A stretch of 60,238 nucleotides of DNA, taken from contig JAISVA010000004.1 of assembly GCA_031271815.1 (NCBI GenBank), forward strand, positions 1 to 60,238. The letters are read 5' to 3'. Under the pieces are notes generated by a model that searched no databases, was not told the DNA's origin, and saw only the letters and a program-made list of their open reading frames with translations. This document shows, piece by piece, positions 17,803 to 25,079 of the stretch; the first letter of the stretch is position 1, and each line of letters opens with the position of its first letter. The position numbers and the translations under genes are program-made. Source of the stretch: Prevotellaceae bacterium. GTDB taxonomy: Bacteria; Bacteroidota; Bacteroidia; Bacteroidales; Paludibacteraceae.

Positions 17803-18195
17803 CTAAACAGACTTTTTCAATTTCAGCACGAAGTAAACAATAGCGAGCAACACAACCGCAAGCAAAATCCGCCCGCACCATACTTGAAAGTTTTGCCAAC
17901 TTGATAGCGGCTTTTTTACTTCCTTAACCACTTCGACCGGATAAGGCACACGGATTGTATCGGTTTTGAAAATGCTGTCCCGAATGATTTTATCACGGTA
18001 CAGGTAATTGTATTTTTCGAGAAAAACGGTATCGCCTTTGATTGCAAAGAAAATACTATCACGGAAATAAATACTGTCCCGCAAATAGTTGTCGCGGTAC
18101 TCGGTGCGGGTTGTTTCAATGGGTATGTATTGCGGTGTTTTGCAGGAACTGCAAACACAAAGCAACAAGGTTATAAAAATACTTGTATTTTTCAT
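17803..18195 (-). CDS. Lipoprotein with C-terminal membrane helix, u-spanin-like
   Basis: A 130-residue protein starting with a lipoprotein signal (MKNTSIFITLLLCVCSSC, probable lipidated Cys at 18). The middle region is charged and rich in beta propensity, with YRD repeats (TEYRDNYLRDSIYFRDS, LYRDKIIRDS). One C-terminal membrane helix follows (about 107-124, ILLAVVLLAIVYFVLKL). An outer-membrane lipid anchor plus an inner-membrane helix is the layout of phage unimolecular spanins, which join the two membranes in the last step of lysis. Position supports this: it overlaps the lysozyme-like gene by 4 bp and ends the cassette. Similar YRD-rich lipoproteins occur in Bacteroides prophages. The spanin role is inferred from topology. 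Confidence 0.65.
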   Translation of the reverse strand: MKNTSIFITLLLCVCSSCKTPQYIPIETTRTEYRDNYLRDSIYFRDSIFFAIKGDTVFLEKYNYLYRDKIIRDSIFKTDTIRVPYPVEVVKEVKKPLSSWQNFQVWCGRILLAVVLLAIVYFVLKLKKSV

Positions 18196-18605
18196 TGTAT
18201 TGTAATTTTAGATTGTAGCTTAAACCCTGCTTTTATTTGCGAAATATCGGCGTTTACGCCGTTTTCGACAAAGGACATTGCCGACACGATTAAAATGTAT
18301 TTGCCGCCACTTGTGACGGTCAAAGCTTCGTCGGCGGCAACGCCTGAATATTTGACAACTGCGGCAATATACGCTTGTGTGTTGTTTTCGTTTGGCGGTG
18401 CAAAGCGGGCAATTATCTTTTCAATGGTGTTACAACCGTATTTCACTAAATAAGTGTGCAAGGTTACAAATGCAGCACGGTAGCCGTATTCGATACTTTC
18501 GTACTGTTCAAAATCTTTGTCGGTACTCACTTTTTCGCCTTTGAATGTGTCGCGGCTGTGCCTTAAATTCAAAGGATTGTTATTTCTTATTCCTCGTGGT
18601 TTCAT
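18192..18605 (-). CDS. Phage-type peptidoglycan hydrolase ('structural protein P5'-like)
   Basis: A 137-residue protein with the N-terminal signature RGIRNNNPLNLRHS, then TDKDFEQYESIEYGYRAAF and IIARFAPPNENNTQAYI. These blocks mark a family common in Bacteroidota prophages, often labelled 'structural protein P5', with a lysozyme or lytic-transglycosylase-like fold. No signal peptide is visible, so release would depend on a holin. It overlaps both neighbours by 4 bp (holin-like upstream, spanin-like downstream), forming a translationally coupled lysis cassette. The enzymatic class is uncertain. Confidence 0.7.
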   Translation of the reverse strand: MKPRGIRNNNPLNLRHSRDTFKGEKVSTDKDFEQYESIEYGYRAAFVTLHTYLVKYGCNTIEKIIARFAPPNENNTQAYIAAVVKYSGVAADEALTVTSGGKYILIVSAMSFVENGVNADISQIKAGFKLQSKITIQ

Positions 18606-18892
18606 TTGTTTTGCTTTTTTAGTTCGTTCTTAACCGGACAATTTTTTTCATCGCTGCAATCTGAAATACGGCTCAATGCCTGCTCTAATCGCTGTATTTT
18701 TTGGCTCAAAATATCAATTCTCTTTGTGAGCGGCGCGATTAGGTATTGGTCGTTCAGTTTCAGCAGTTTTTCGGCGTGGTCGGATTTGATAACCTCAACC
18801 TCTGCTGAACTTTTGCGCCTGCCACCCAACCACCCGACAATTAGCGTAATAATTGATACCGAAAACGGCAATATTTGATTTAGAATTTCCAT
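18602..18892 (-). CDS. Holin-like small membrane protein
   Basis: A 96-residue protein with one N-terminal membrane helix (ILPFSVSIITLIVGWLGG, about 7-24), a basic turn (RRK) and a cytoplasmic coiled coil (about 30-80, DILSQKIQRLEQALSRI). Size, topology and position immediately before the lysozyme-like gene fit a phage holin or a holin-associated protein. No sequence family is recognised, so the role rests on context. Confidence 0.5.
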   Translation of the reverse strand: MEILNQILPFSVSIITLIVGWLGGRRKSSAEVEVIKSDHAEKLLKLNDQYLIAPLTKRIDILSQKIQRLEQALSRISDCSDEKNCPVKNELKKQNK

Positions 18893-18917
18893 ACGATTTT
18901 TATTTTAATGGTTAAAA

Positions 18918-18940
18918 GAAAAGCCGCAAACGCGGCTTTC
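18918..18940 (-). terminator. Hairpin between DUF6266 and the lysis cassette
   Basis: On the minus strand GAAAGCCGCGTTTGCGGCTTTTC is followed by TTTTAACC: a compact GC-rich hairpin and U-tract just after the DUF6266 gene. Termination may be partial, since the lysis genes continue on the same strand. Confidence 0.75.
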
Positions 18941-18967
18941 CCTGCAAGAAAACATTTTTGCCTACGC

Positions 18968-19606
18968 TTAGGCAATTTCAACAGCACCCAAATACGCACT
19001 GTTTGCTACTTCTTTGCCATCTTCGGAAATGAAGCCCAAATAAGCGTGAACTTCGTCGCCCGACCAGTCGGCAGGAAGTGCAACGGTTTGTGTTCCTGCG
19101 GTGCGTTCTGTTCCTGCGGTGTCGGTGATTGCCTCGCCTTTGGCGGGGTTAAGAACTGCAATCAACGCTTTGTCTGTTTGCTTGGCGGAGTTTACGCCGC
19201 TGTTGTCGTCCCAAGCGAAAACAATGCTTCCGTTTTCAACATCTGCGCTTGCATTGGCTGCGGAAGTCAAAGCACCACGAGAAACTAACACTTTGCTCGG
19301 GTCAATTTCATAATCGGGATATGCTCCCGAAATGGCGTTTGCCAGAGTGTAGGACATTGCTGCATTGAACGGCGACTGACGGTGTGCGTACAATTTCCAC
19401 CCTGTACGCAAAAATCCTGTTATTGGTTTGAGCAATGCAAGTGCAAGTGCAAATTTTGTGCGCTGGCTGACTTGACCCACTGTGCGGGGGTTTTTGACTT
19501 TTTGCGGCAGTGAGCGCATATAAGAAATGCCTTTCCAGCTTCCGCCTACGACTGTTCCGACCTTGCCGGAGAAGCCGCCTAAAATTCCTTTTTTAATTGT
19601 TCCCAT
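18968..19606 (-). CDS. DUF6266 family protein
   Basis: A 212-residue protein beginning MGTIKKGILGGFSGKVGTVVG, the hallmark start of DUF6266, a Bacteroidota family of unknown function. It has no signal peptide. The N-terminal about 100 residues are basic and helix-prone (NPRTVGQVSQRTKFALAL); the C-terminal half is beta-rich and acidic (IVFAWDDNSGVNSAKQTDKALIAVLNP). It lies upstream of the lysis genes on the same strand. In this setting a virion or particle-associated role is conceivable but not supported by any motif. Confidence 0.8.
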   Translation of the reverse strand: MGTIKKGILGGFSGKVGTVVGGSWKGISYMRSLPQKVKNPRTVGQVSQRTKFALALALLKPITGFLRTGWKLYAHRQSPFNAAMSYTLANAISGAYPDYEIDPSKVLVSRGALTSAANASADVENGSIVFAWDDNSGVNSAKQTDKALIAVLNPAKGEAITDTAGTERTAGTQTVALPADWSGDEVHAYLGFISEDGKEVANSAYLGAVEIA

Positions 19607-21034
19607 TTTCTAAAATTTAAAGGATTGATACTTGTTATTATTTGGACTTGGTACGGCGTTGGTATAGCCTTGACCTTTTCCGAAAACAAAAATACAATGG
19701 TGTTTTATGTCCTTTTTGATATTGGTTTCGTATGCTGTTGGTTGCTGTAAATTGCTTTATTGCAGATAAAAAACAACAAATATTTTTCCCCCGAAAAAAA
19801 AAGAAAAACGAAGAAGAAAAATGATATGCTATTCCAACAGCAATAAAGCGGCGGCTGTCAAGGTTTTTTCAAAAAATACGCTCGCCCGCAGGGAACGAGG
19901 AAGATTTTTTGAAAAACCCGCAGGGCTTGACCTTTACTGCCGGTAAGCGTAGTTGCTATCTTTGCATATTCATTTTTTCGGGGAAAATAACAGTTCTCTA
20001 ATCCTTAAAAATGAAATTGTCATTTTGCCAAATTTCCATTTTGGCAATTTGGATATTTCATAACCTGCGTGGTAACGCAAATAAAATAAAAAATGCAACT
20101 GTTTTAAGGGGTGGGTGGTCGGGGGTTGGCGTGGGAGTAGCAGCAAAACAACGCAGGTAAAACAGCCCTGAGCGCAGCACTAAAAATGCGGCGAAATGGA
20201 GCGTAGCGGAATGGGAGTGCATTTTTTGGTTGCTGCATTAAAGGCGCGAGCCGACTGCGAGTGGAGCGAGGGTGGCAGACACGGATAGCCCGCAATGGAG
20301 TGATAACGGAATGAGGGCTGTGGCTGCCTACGGTTTACCGCAGGGCTGGCGCGATTTTTTGCCGTGCAGTGTAGTTTTTTTGCGGGTTCGGGCAAGGGCA
20401 GGAATGAAAGAACGGAATGCAGAGTAGCGTAATGGAGTGAGAGAATGACTGCGCTTGCTTGGGTTAGATAACTTTTTGCGGTGTGAGCGGCGGGAGGCAC
20501 GACCGGAGCGAACACGGCAAAGACCGCTGAAAAAGGGCGGGAGCAAAAAACGAAACGGAACAAAGCAAAAATCGTGACAGCCCGATTAGCCCGAGCGACC
20601 CGCAGGCGAGCATAAACACAGCGGCGGTTGCCCCCTTTTTGAAAGATTTATGAGCGTAGCGAATACCTTGTTGGGGTTTAAGGGGGCAAGAGTAGCCGCT
20701 ACTGACAACCGAAATGACCGATTGCAGGGAAAACAAGCCGGCACGCCATTGTGAGCACCAAGCGTAGCGGGCTGGAGCGCAGCAATGGAGTGTGGCGGCG
20801 TTAGCGGCAAGGGCGGCGAAAAAAATACTACCCGCAGGGTGGAGATTTTTTTAGCCACTTGTTTTACCCTTGTCCGCTATGTTTTTTCCGAATAAGGGAA
20901 TGAGGGCGGAAGACCGCTTTACCTGCGTTGTTTGGGTGCGGAGCAGTGAATATGGATTTATACCGAGTAAAATAAAAAAGAAATCCCCAAATTCTCACTT
21001 GTGAGGAATTTGAGGATTTTAAGGAAATTAAATT
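19607..21034. other. 1.4-kb stretch without a credible gene
   Basis: All reading frames here give Arg/Ser/Pro-rich translations without domain character, on both strands. The stretch 19830-20940 is GC-richer than its surroundings and full of short recurring phrases such as AATGGAGTG, GAGCGTAGCG and CCCGCAGG. A plus-strand TATCTTTG box sits at 19957-19964, followed by nested ATTTTGCCAAATTT/TTTTGGCAATTT repeats (about 20018-20055). Near 20980-21020 a hairpin (AAATCCCCAAATTC...GAATTTGAGGATTT) closes the AbiEii gene. An oriT, a packaging site or a decayed mobilisation gene are possible; nothing proves any of them. Confidence 0.5.
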
Positions 21035-22042
21035 TTACCAATCAATGCGATTTATTTTTTCATTCAGTTGTTTTATCCTATCAATCAATTCATTGAATGA
21101 TAATGAATTGCCATAAATCATTGTTTGCATTTTGTTGTAATCTTCTTCCCATTGTTCAATTACATTTTGGGGCGGAATAATGTTTATTGTTGCGGGGGAA
21201 AGTGTATCATAATCAAAATCTTTCATTGCGATAAACATACGGCGGTGAGCAATAATTGACTGATATAAATCTTTGTTTTTCAGCGCATTTTCGGCAATGG
21301 GCGTATCTGTCATTCTTGCCAAATCGTACAAATGGCGGCTCATTCTTTCAACTCGCACCAATTCGTTTGGTTTGGAAAATTCTTCGTGCAACAGGCAAAT
21401 TTTTTCTAAAAATGTGCGTTCCGGCACAACGGCATTGATTTCAAAGGGCTGTTCGACAAAAGTTGCCTGCGGGAAATGCGTATCAATAAATGATTGTATT
21501 TCAACTTTTTGCAACGGCTCTTTCATTGAACGCCCGCCAATTTCCAAAACAACAATGTTTCTGATATACGGATTTTCGCTGAGAACAGATTTGTACTCGA
21601 CAAACACTTTTTCGGGGTCAATGGTAGTAACAGGCGTAATATCCATTTTTACCGAAAATAAATCTTTGGGAATACCGTTTGCCTCCATTTGACGCGCCAA
21701 ATCAAACTGCAAACTGTCGCGGGTAAATTTGCAGGTCGCTTTTCGCAGGTTTTTGCTAATCTGTTTAATGGTAAATGTTTCGCCCGCAAATCCGAAAAAC
21801 TCGCGATTTATTGCAATATCAACATCTTCTGAAAAGCGTTCTATCAAATTGTAGCATTTGCTCAACGAAGTTCCACCTTTGAATGAAAGGTTTTCAGCGT
21901 ATGGCAACGCAAATAATGCACGAAGTACGGCAGTAACCCACCAATCTTTTTCAACGGCGACAGGCGGCAACGCCTTTCTATTGGCAACCTGTTCAAAAAT
22001 TGTTATTTGTTGCTCACTTGTTAAATTTCTAAATTTATTCAT
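21035..22042 (-). CDS. abiEii: AbiEii/AbiGii-family nucleotidyltransferase toxin
   Basis: The 335-residue protein has the type IV toxin signature: NLSFKGGTSLSKCYNLIERFSEDVDIAI (about 53-80), that is the G-G-T-S/L-x-K...S-D-D/E-x-D nucleotidyltransferase core (KGGTSLSK and SEDVDI). A later KDxxL-type region precedes the helical C-terminus. AbiEii homologues modify tRNA or otherwise block growth during phage infection. It overlaps the antitoxin gene by 8 bp. The C-terminal codons and 3' flank also survive in a relic copy at 23822. Confidence 0.88.
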   Translation of the reverse strand: MNKFRNLTSEQQITIFEQVANRKALPPVAVEKDWWVTAVLRALFALPYAENLSFKGGTSLSKCYNLIERFSEDVDIAINREFFGFAGETFTIKQISKNLRKATCKFTRDSLQFDLARQMEANGIPKDLFSVKMDITPVTTIDPEKVFVEYKSVLSENPYIRNIVVLEIGGRSMKEPLQKVEIQSFIDTHFPQATFVEQPFEINAVVPERTFLEKICLLHEEFSKPNELVRVERMSRHLYDLARMTDTPIAENALKNKDLYQSIIAHRRMFIAMKDFDYDTLSPATINIIPPQNVIEQWEEDYNKMQTMIYGNSLSFNELIDRIKQLNEKINRIDW

Positions 22043-22640
22043 ACATCTTCATTATTAACGATTTAATCCACGCAGGCATTAGTTTGACATCTTGCAAAAC
22101 GAGTTCTTTGGGTACTTGCTGCAATATTTCTTTTATGCGTTCCGATTGTTCTTGTGTTACTTTATCTTTGCCGATTTCTTTGAGTGCAAACACAATCAAC
22201 ATCACTATTTCACTGTGAAATGCCAAATTTTTCGGTGCGGTATGCCGAAACAAAATTCCTTTGCCTTTGCCTGTGTTTATTCGGCGCGGTGTACCGTCCG
22301 TCAAAAACACAAAATTCATTGGAACTTGCGTAGATAATCCCAAGCGATTAAGTGCGTGAATGCCTGTTGGTACAATCCGTGCCTTATCTCTTTTGGCAAT
22401 GGCGTAGGCAACATCTTCCCAAGACGGGTGCAAAACACCCAAACCTAATTTTTTATCAATTTTGGGGTAATAATAAATGCCTCGTGCAAGCCGCAAAAGT
22501 GTTTGAGATTTTGCCAAACGCTCTATTGCTTTTTGTACCGCTTTTACTTCGCCATAAAGTGCAAAATCGGAAGCAAAATACACTTTACCCCCTCCGCACT
22601 TTTTTAACCTTGCAAGTATTTTGTCGTCAATGCTTTGCAT
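22035..22640 (-). CDS. abiEi: AbiEi-like antitoxin (DUF6088 family)
   Basis: The 201-residue protein has an N-terminal winged-helix region (about 1-60, VQKAIERLAKSQTLLRLARG leading to IYYYP) and a C-terminal domain with PTGIHALNRLGLSTQ, the usual order in AbiEi/DUF6088 antitoxins. These bind inverted repeats in their own promoter and neutralise the cognate AbiEii. It is the first gene of the operon. A 33-bp near-palindrome, TTTGTCGC...GCGACAAA, sits 17 bp upstream and is the likely operator. Confidence 0.85.
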   Translation of the reverse strand: MQSIDDKILARLKKCGGGKVYFASDFALYGEVKAVQKAIERLAKSQTLLRLARGIYYYPKIDKKLGLGVLHPSWEDVAYAIAKRDKARIVPTGIHALNRLGLSTQVPMNFVFLTDGTPRRINTGKGKGILFRHTAPKNLAFHSEIVMLIVFALKEIGKDKVTQEQSERIKEILQQVPKELVLQDVKLMPAWIKSLIMKMYE

Positions 22641-22657
22641 ATTATTTTAATCTTTAT

Positions 22658-22707
22658 TTTGTCGCTAAAAAACATATAATTGGCGACAAATTTCAACTGC
22701 AAAGATA
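22658..22707 (-). promoter_or_regulatory. Promoter and operator of the AbiE module
   Basis: The minus-strand box TATCTTTG (complement of 22700-22707) is followed by a 33-bp inverted repeat (22658-22690) with outer arms TTTGTCGC and GCGACAAA. The repeat falls at or just after the predicted start of transcription, suiting AbiEi autorepression. All 33 bp recur at 24041-24073 in the relic copy. Confidence 0.7.
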
Positions 22708-23143
22708 GTGTAATTTTGGGAATAAAAATATATTGAAGATTTATTTTTCAAGGAAATGCCATTTGTGGGGAAATTGAGGATTTAACTTTGGCACAAAACA
22801 ATGCTTTTTTTGTGCCAAAAAAACGCGCACCCCCTTTGGCGTTTTTGATTTTTACAAACACCTTGTTTTCAATGCTTTTTATTGCGAAATTTCAATATTC
22901 TTGTCCGATATTTTGCTAATATTTAGGACAAAATCAGACACAAATATGTTACAAAATTGACTGCAAGGATAGTGCTATTTTGGAACGGCAAGAAAGGGTT
23001 TGTATTCTATGTTTTGAGTTTCAGGCAGCAAGGTTATAAAATAATTTTTATTTTTCCGTGAATGGGTGGTTGTTTTTGTATTGTATTCACGATTTTTTCA
23101 TTTTGTGTAGGGCGGAAATATGGTTTTATTTTCCGTTTAAATG
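22708..23143. other. Gene-free gap between AbiE and SymE
   Basis: No credible reading frame. It contains a terminator-like hairpin at 22788-22819 (TTGGCACAAA...TTTGTGCCAA, T-rich on the plus strand) and an imperfect inverted repeat around 22900-22940 (TTGTCC...GGACAA). Confidence 0.4.
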
Positions 23144-23171
23144 ACCTAAGCCTCGACAAAGAGGCTTAGGT
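23144..23171 (-). terminator. Terminator after symE-like gene
   Basis: ACCTAAGCCTC and GAGGCTTAGGT form an 11-bp perfect stem with a 6-nt loop, 15 bp after the stop codon on the minus strand. Confidence 0.8.
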
Positions 23172-23186
23172 TGTGAGGGGTGTGTT

Positions 23187-23489
23187 TTAGCGAGCGGGGT
23201 GTTCGTGGGCGGAGCGGATAACTAAGAGCCCGTTCATAACAGTTACGCTTACATAGTTTTCGGGGAGGAAGCCTGCGGCTTGGAGCCAGTTTCCACAGAG
23301 GCGAAGTTCGGGTACTATTGTGTTATATGAATATTTTCGCTGACGGTGAAAGGGATAGAGTTTAAGATAACGCACTTTTGGCTCTTCGGCGCGTAAGGTT
23401 ACGGACTCTTCGGTAATTTGTTTTTGGATTACCTTTTTAATGGTGGAAGCCGGTTTGGCTTCTTTGGTTTTGCTTTTGGAGTTAGTCAT
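23187..23489 (-). CDS. SymE-family toxin
   Basis: The chosen start MTNSKSKTK (ATG at 23489) gives 101 residues; an upstream ATG would add 32 residues that look untranslated. The C-terminal about 60 residues carry the SymE signature VPELRLCGNWLQAAGF followed by VSVTVMNGLLVI, an AbrB/MazE-like fold. In E. coli SymE is an SOS-induced toxin that condenses nucleoids and is paired with an antisense RNA. Its long upstream leader (23490-23683) suits RNA-based control. Its sequence after the core, RSAHEHPAR, is short. Confidence 0.75.
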   Translation of the reverse strand: MTNSKSKTKEAKPASTIKKVIQKQITEESVTLRAEEPKVRYLKLYPFHRQRKYSYNTIVPELRLCGNWLQAAGFLPENYVSVTVMNGLLVIRSAHEHPAR

Positions 23490-23697
23490 TTTTTTAAAGC
23501 ATTTAAATTGAGGACAGAAATTAAAAAACGGTTCCAGCCTTTCCCGTTGACTAACTCCCAAAGGCGCTCGCAGGTGCATTAACACTCCGCACGGGGGTAC
23601 CGGAACCGCATATCATTATATTTCGGACATAAAAAATGCCCGCAATAATGTTGGCGAGCTCACCTCGCCTTTGGAAGAATTAGTCGCTGCAAATATA
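23490..23697 (-). promoter_or_regulatory. SymE promoter and structured 5' leader
   Basis: The minus-strand box TATATTTG (complement of 23690-23697) predicts a start at about 23683 and a 5' leader of about 190 nt. The leader contains GC-rich pairing segments (GGCGAGCTCACCTCGCC near 23653-23669; CCGCACGGGGGTACCGG near 23587-23603). An antisense RNA would be expected here by analogy with SymR, but I cannot identify its promoter with confidence. Confidence 0.5.
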
Positions 23698-23821
23698 GTG
23701 ATTTTTTTAACATAGTTGTGTAAAGTGAAGAATTATTAAGTTTATAGCATTAAAAAAATCCCCAATATCCTAATTTTAGGATTTGGGGAGATAGGAGATT
23801 TTGTTTTCTAATGAAATGGAA

Positions 23822-24073
23822 TTTACCAATCAATTTGATTTATTTTTTCGTTCAGTTGTTTTGTTATGTTTTTTGCCTAAATTCATAACAGAAAAGTATG
23901 AAAAATAGTTGAAATAATAAGCAAGGTGGAAAATGTTTCTCTGAAAACATCGGAGGCAAAATGTATTTTACCACCTCCGCACTTTTTAATTCTTATAAGT
24001 ATATTATTATCAATATTTTATGTATTATTTTAATTTTTATTTTGTCGCTAAAAAACATATAATTGGCGACAAA
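23822..24073 (-). pseudogene. Relic of a second AbiEi/AbiEii operon
   Basis: 23822-23866 matches the last 14 codons of the intact abiEii gene (encoding KQLNEKIN-IDW). 23951-24073 matches the first codons of abiEi plus the full 33-bp TTTGTCGC...GCGACAAA operator (24041-24073). Everything between, about 1.5 kb, is replaced by about 85 unrelated bases. The abiEi part has lost its frame (TTATGTAT for the start region) and the promoter box is gone. This is an internally deleted duplicate of the module at 21035-22690. Confidence 0.8.
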
Positions 24074-24192
24074 ATTTGCAACGAGAAGCTATGATATTTT
24101 TTTAATTCATAACAAGCAAAAAATCCCCAAATCCTTGTTGTGGGGAATTTTGGGAAATCGAGATTGTATTTTCTTATGTTTTGAAAGTATTG

Positions 24193-24984
24193 TCAATATT
24201 TACTACCAACAAATGTAGAATCACTTTGCATAATAGAATGAATAGAATCTAATTTCATCTTTATTAAGGTTTGTGTTTCGATTAATTCTTTCAGGTTAGT
24301 ATTTGTTTCTTTAATTTGTTTGATTTCTTCATTTTCACCTCTATTGGGGAAAATCGTAAACAAAAATATAAGAAACCCACTTAAACCTACTGTAAATGCA
24401 AATTTTAATATTTGTAAGGAATGGGTAACAATTTTTCTTCTCTGGAATTTCCCGTCAATAACCAAATTTTTACAATACTTCAGGTAATAATATCGAATCT
24501 TTTCCATTAATGAAGGACAACCGTCAATAGAAGTACATTCCATATATGAATTTAACCAATTCCATTGTTTTTTCAGAAAAGCCTCATCCATTAATTTATC
24601 AGGATGTATATGATTTTCCACGAAAATAGCTGTTTCTAAAGCTTTTGTCCTTTCTGTACCTGAGGGATATAAAATAATAGCAATGTATCCGTGGTCATTT
24701 AGATTGAAAGACAAAGTTGTGCCATATTCCATTACATATTTTTCTTCAACTCGAAGGTCTGCTTTAATCTTTTTCTCTAAATCAAAAATTCTACCGCCAT
24801 AAAACACTTCAAAAATTCTATTATCTATCCCTCCATTTCTACCTTTAGGGCAAATACAAAGACTGTAATAATCATCAAATCTTTTATGTTTTTTATCGTC
24901 TGCTTTAAACTTTTCAAAGATAGATTTTCCATTTTTTTGGAATTCTTCAAATAATTTAGCTCTATCAAATCTATTTTCTTTCAT
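24193..24984 (-). CDS. Unrecognised protein with one membrane helix near the C-terminus
   Basis: The start MKENRFDRAK (ATG 24984) gives 263 residues; an upstream in-frame ATG at 25011 is possible. Residues 1-180 are soluble and mixed, with no motif I recognise. A hydrophobic helix follows (ILKFAFTVGLSGFLIFLFTIF, about 200-220), then a coiled-coil tail (EEIKQIKETNTNLKELIE). It lies 95 bp beyond the radical SAM gene on the same strand with a tighter AT-rich start region, so it may belong to that operon or stand alone. Membrane attachment with a cytosolic N-domain is the simplest topology. Confidence 0.6.
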   Translation of the reverse strand: MKENRFDRAKLFEEFQKNGKSIFEKFKADDKKHKRFDDYYSLCICPKGRNGGIDNRIFEVFYGGRIFDLEKKIKADLRVEEKYVMEYGTTLSFNLNDHGYIAIILYPSGTERTKALETAIFVENHIHPDKLMDEAFLKKQWNWLNSYMECTSIDGCPSLMEKIRYYYLKYCKNLVIDGKFQRRKIVTHSLQILKFAFTVGLSGFLIFLFTIFPNRGENEEIKQIKETNTNLKELIETQTLIKMKLDSIHSIMQSDSTFVGSKY

Positions 24985-25079
24985 ATATTGTACTTTAAGA
25001 AAATATAACATTCACTGCATATAAGTAAATATTTATTGCTTTTATATATGGTTTTCTGACTCTTATTTACAATGCAACA

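Noticed and set aside
20104-20858. Minus-strand frames rich in Arg, Ser and Pro
   Set aside because: Composition and lack of domains fit GC-rich non-coding DNA; overlapping frames on the same strand cannot all be real and none has a good start context.
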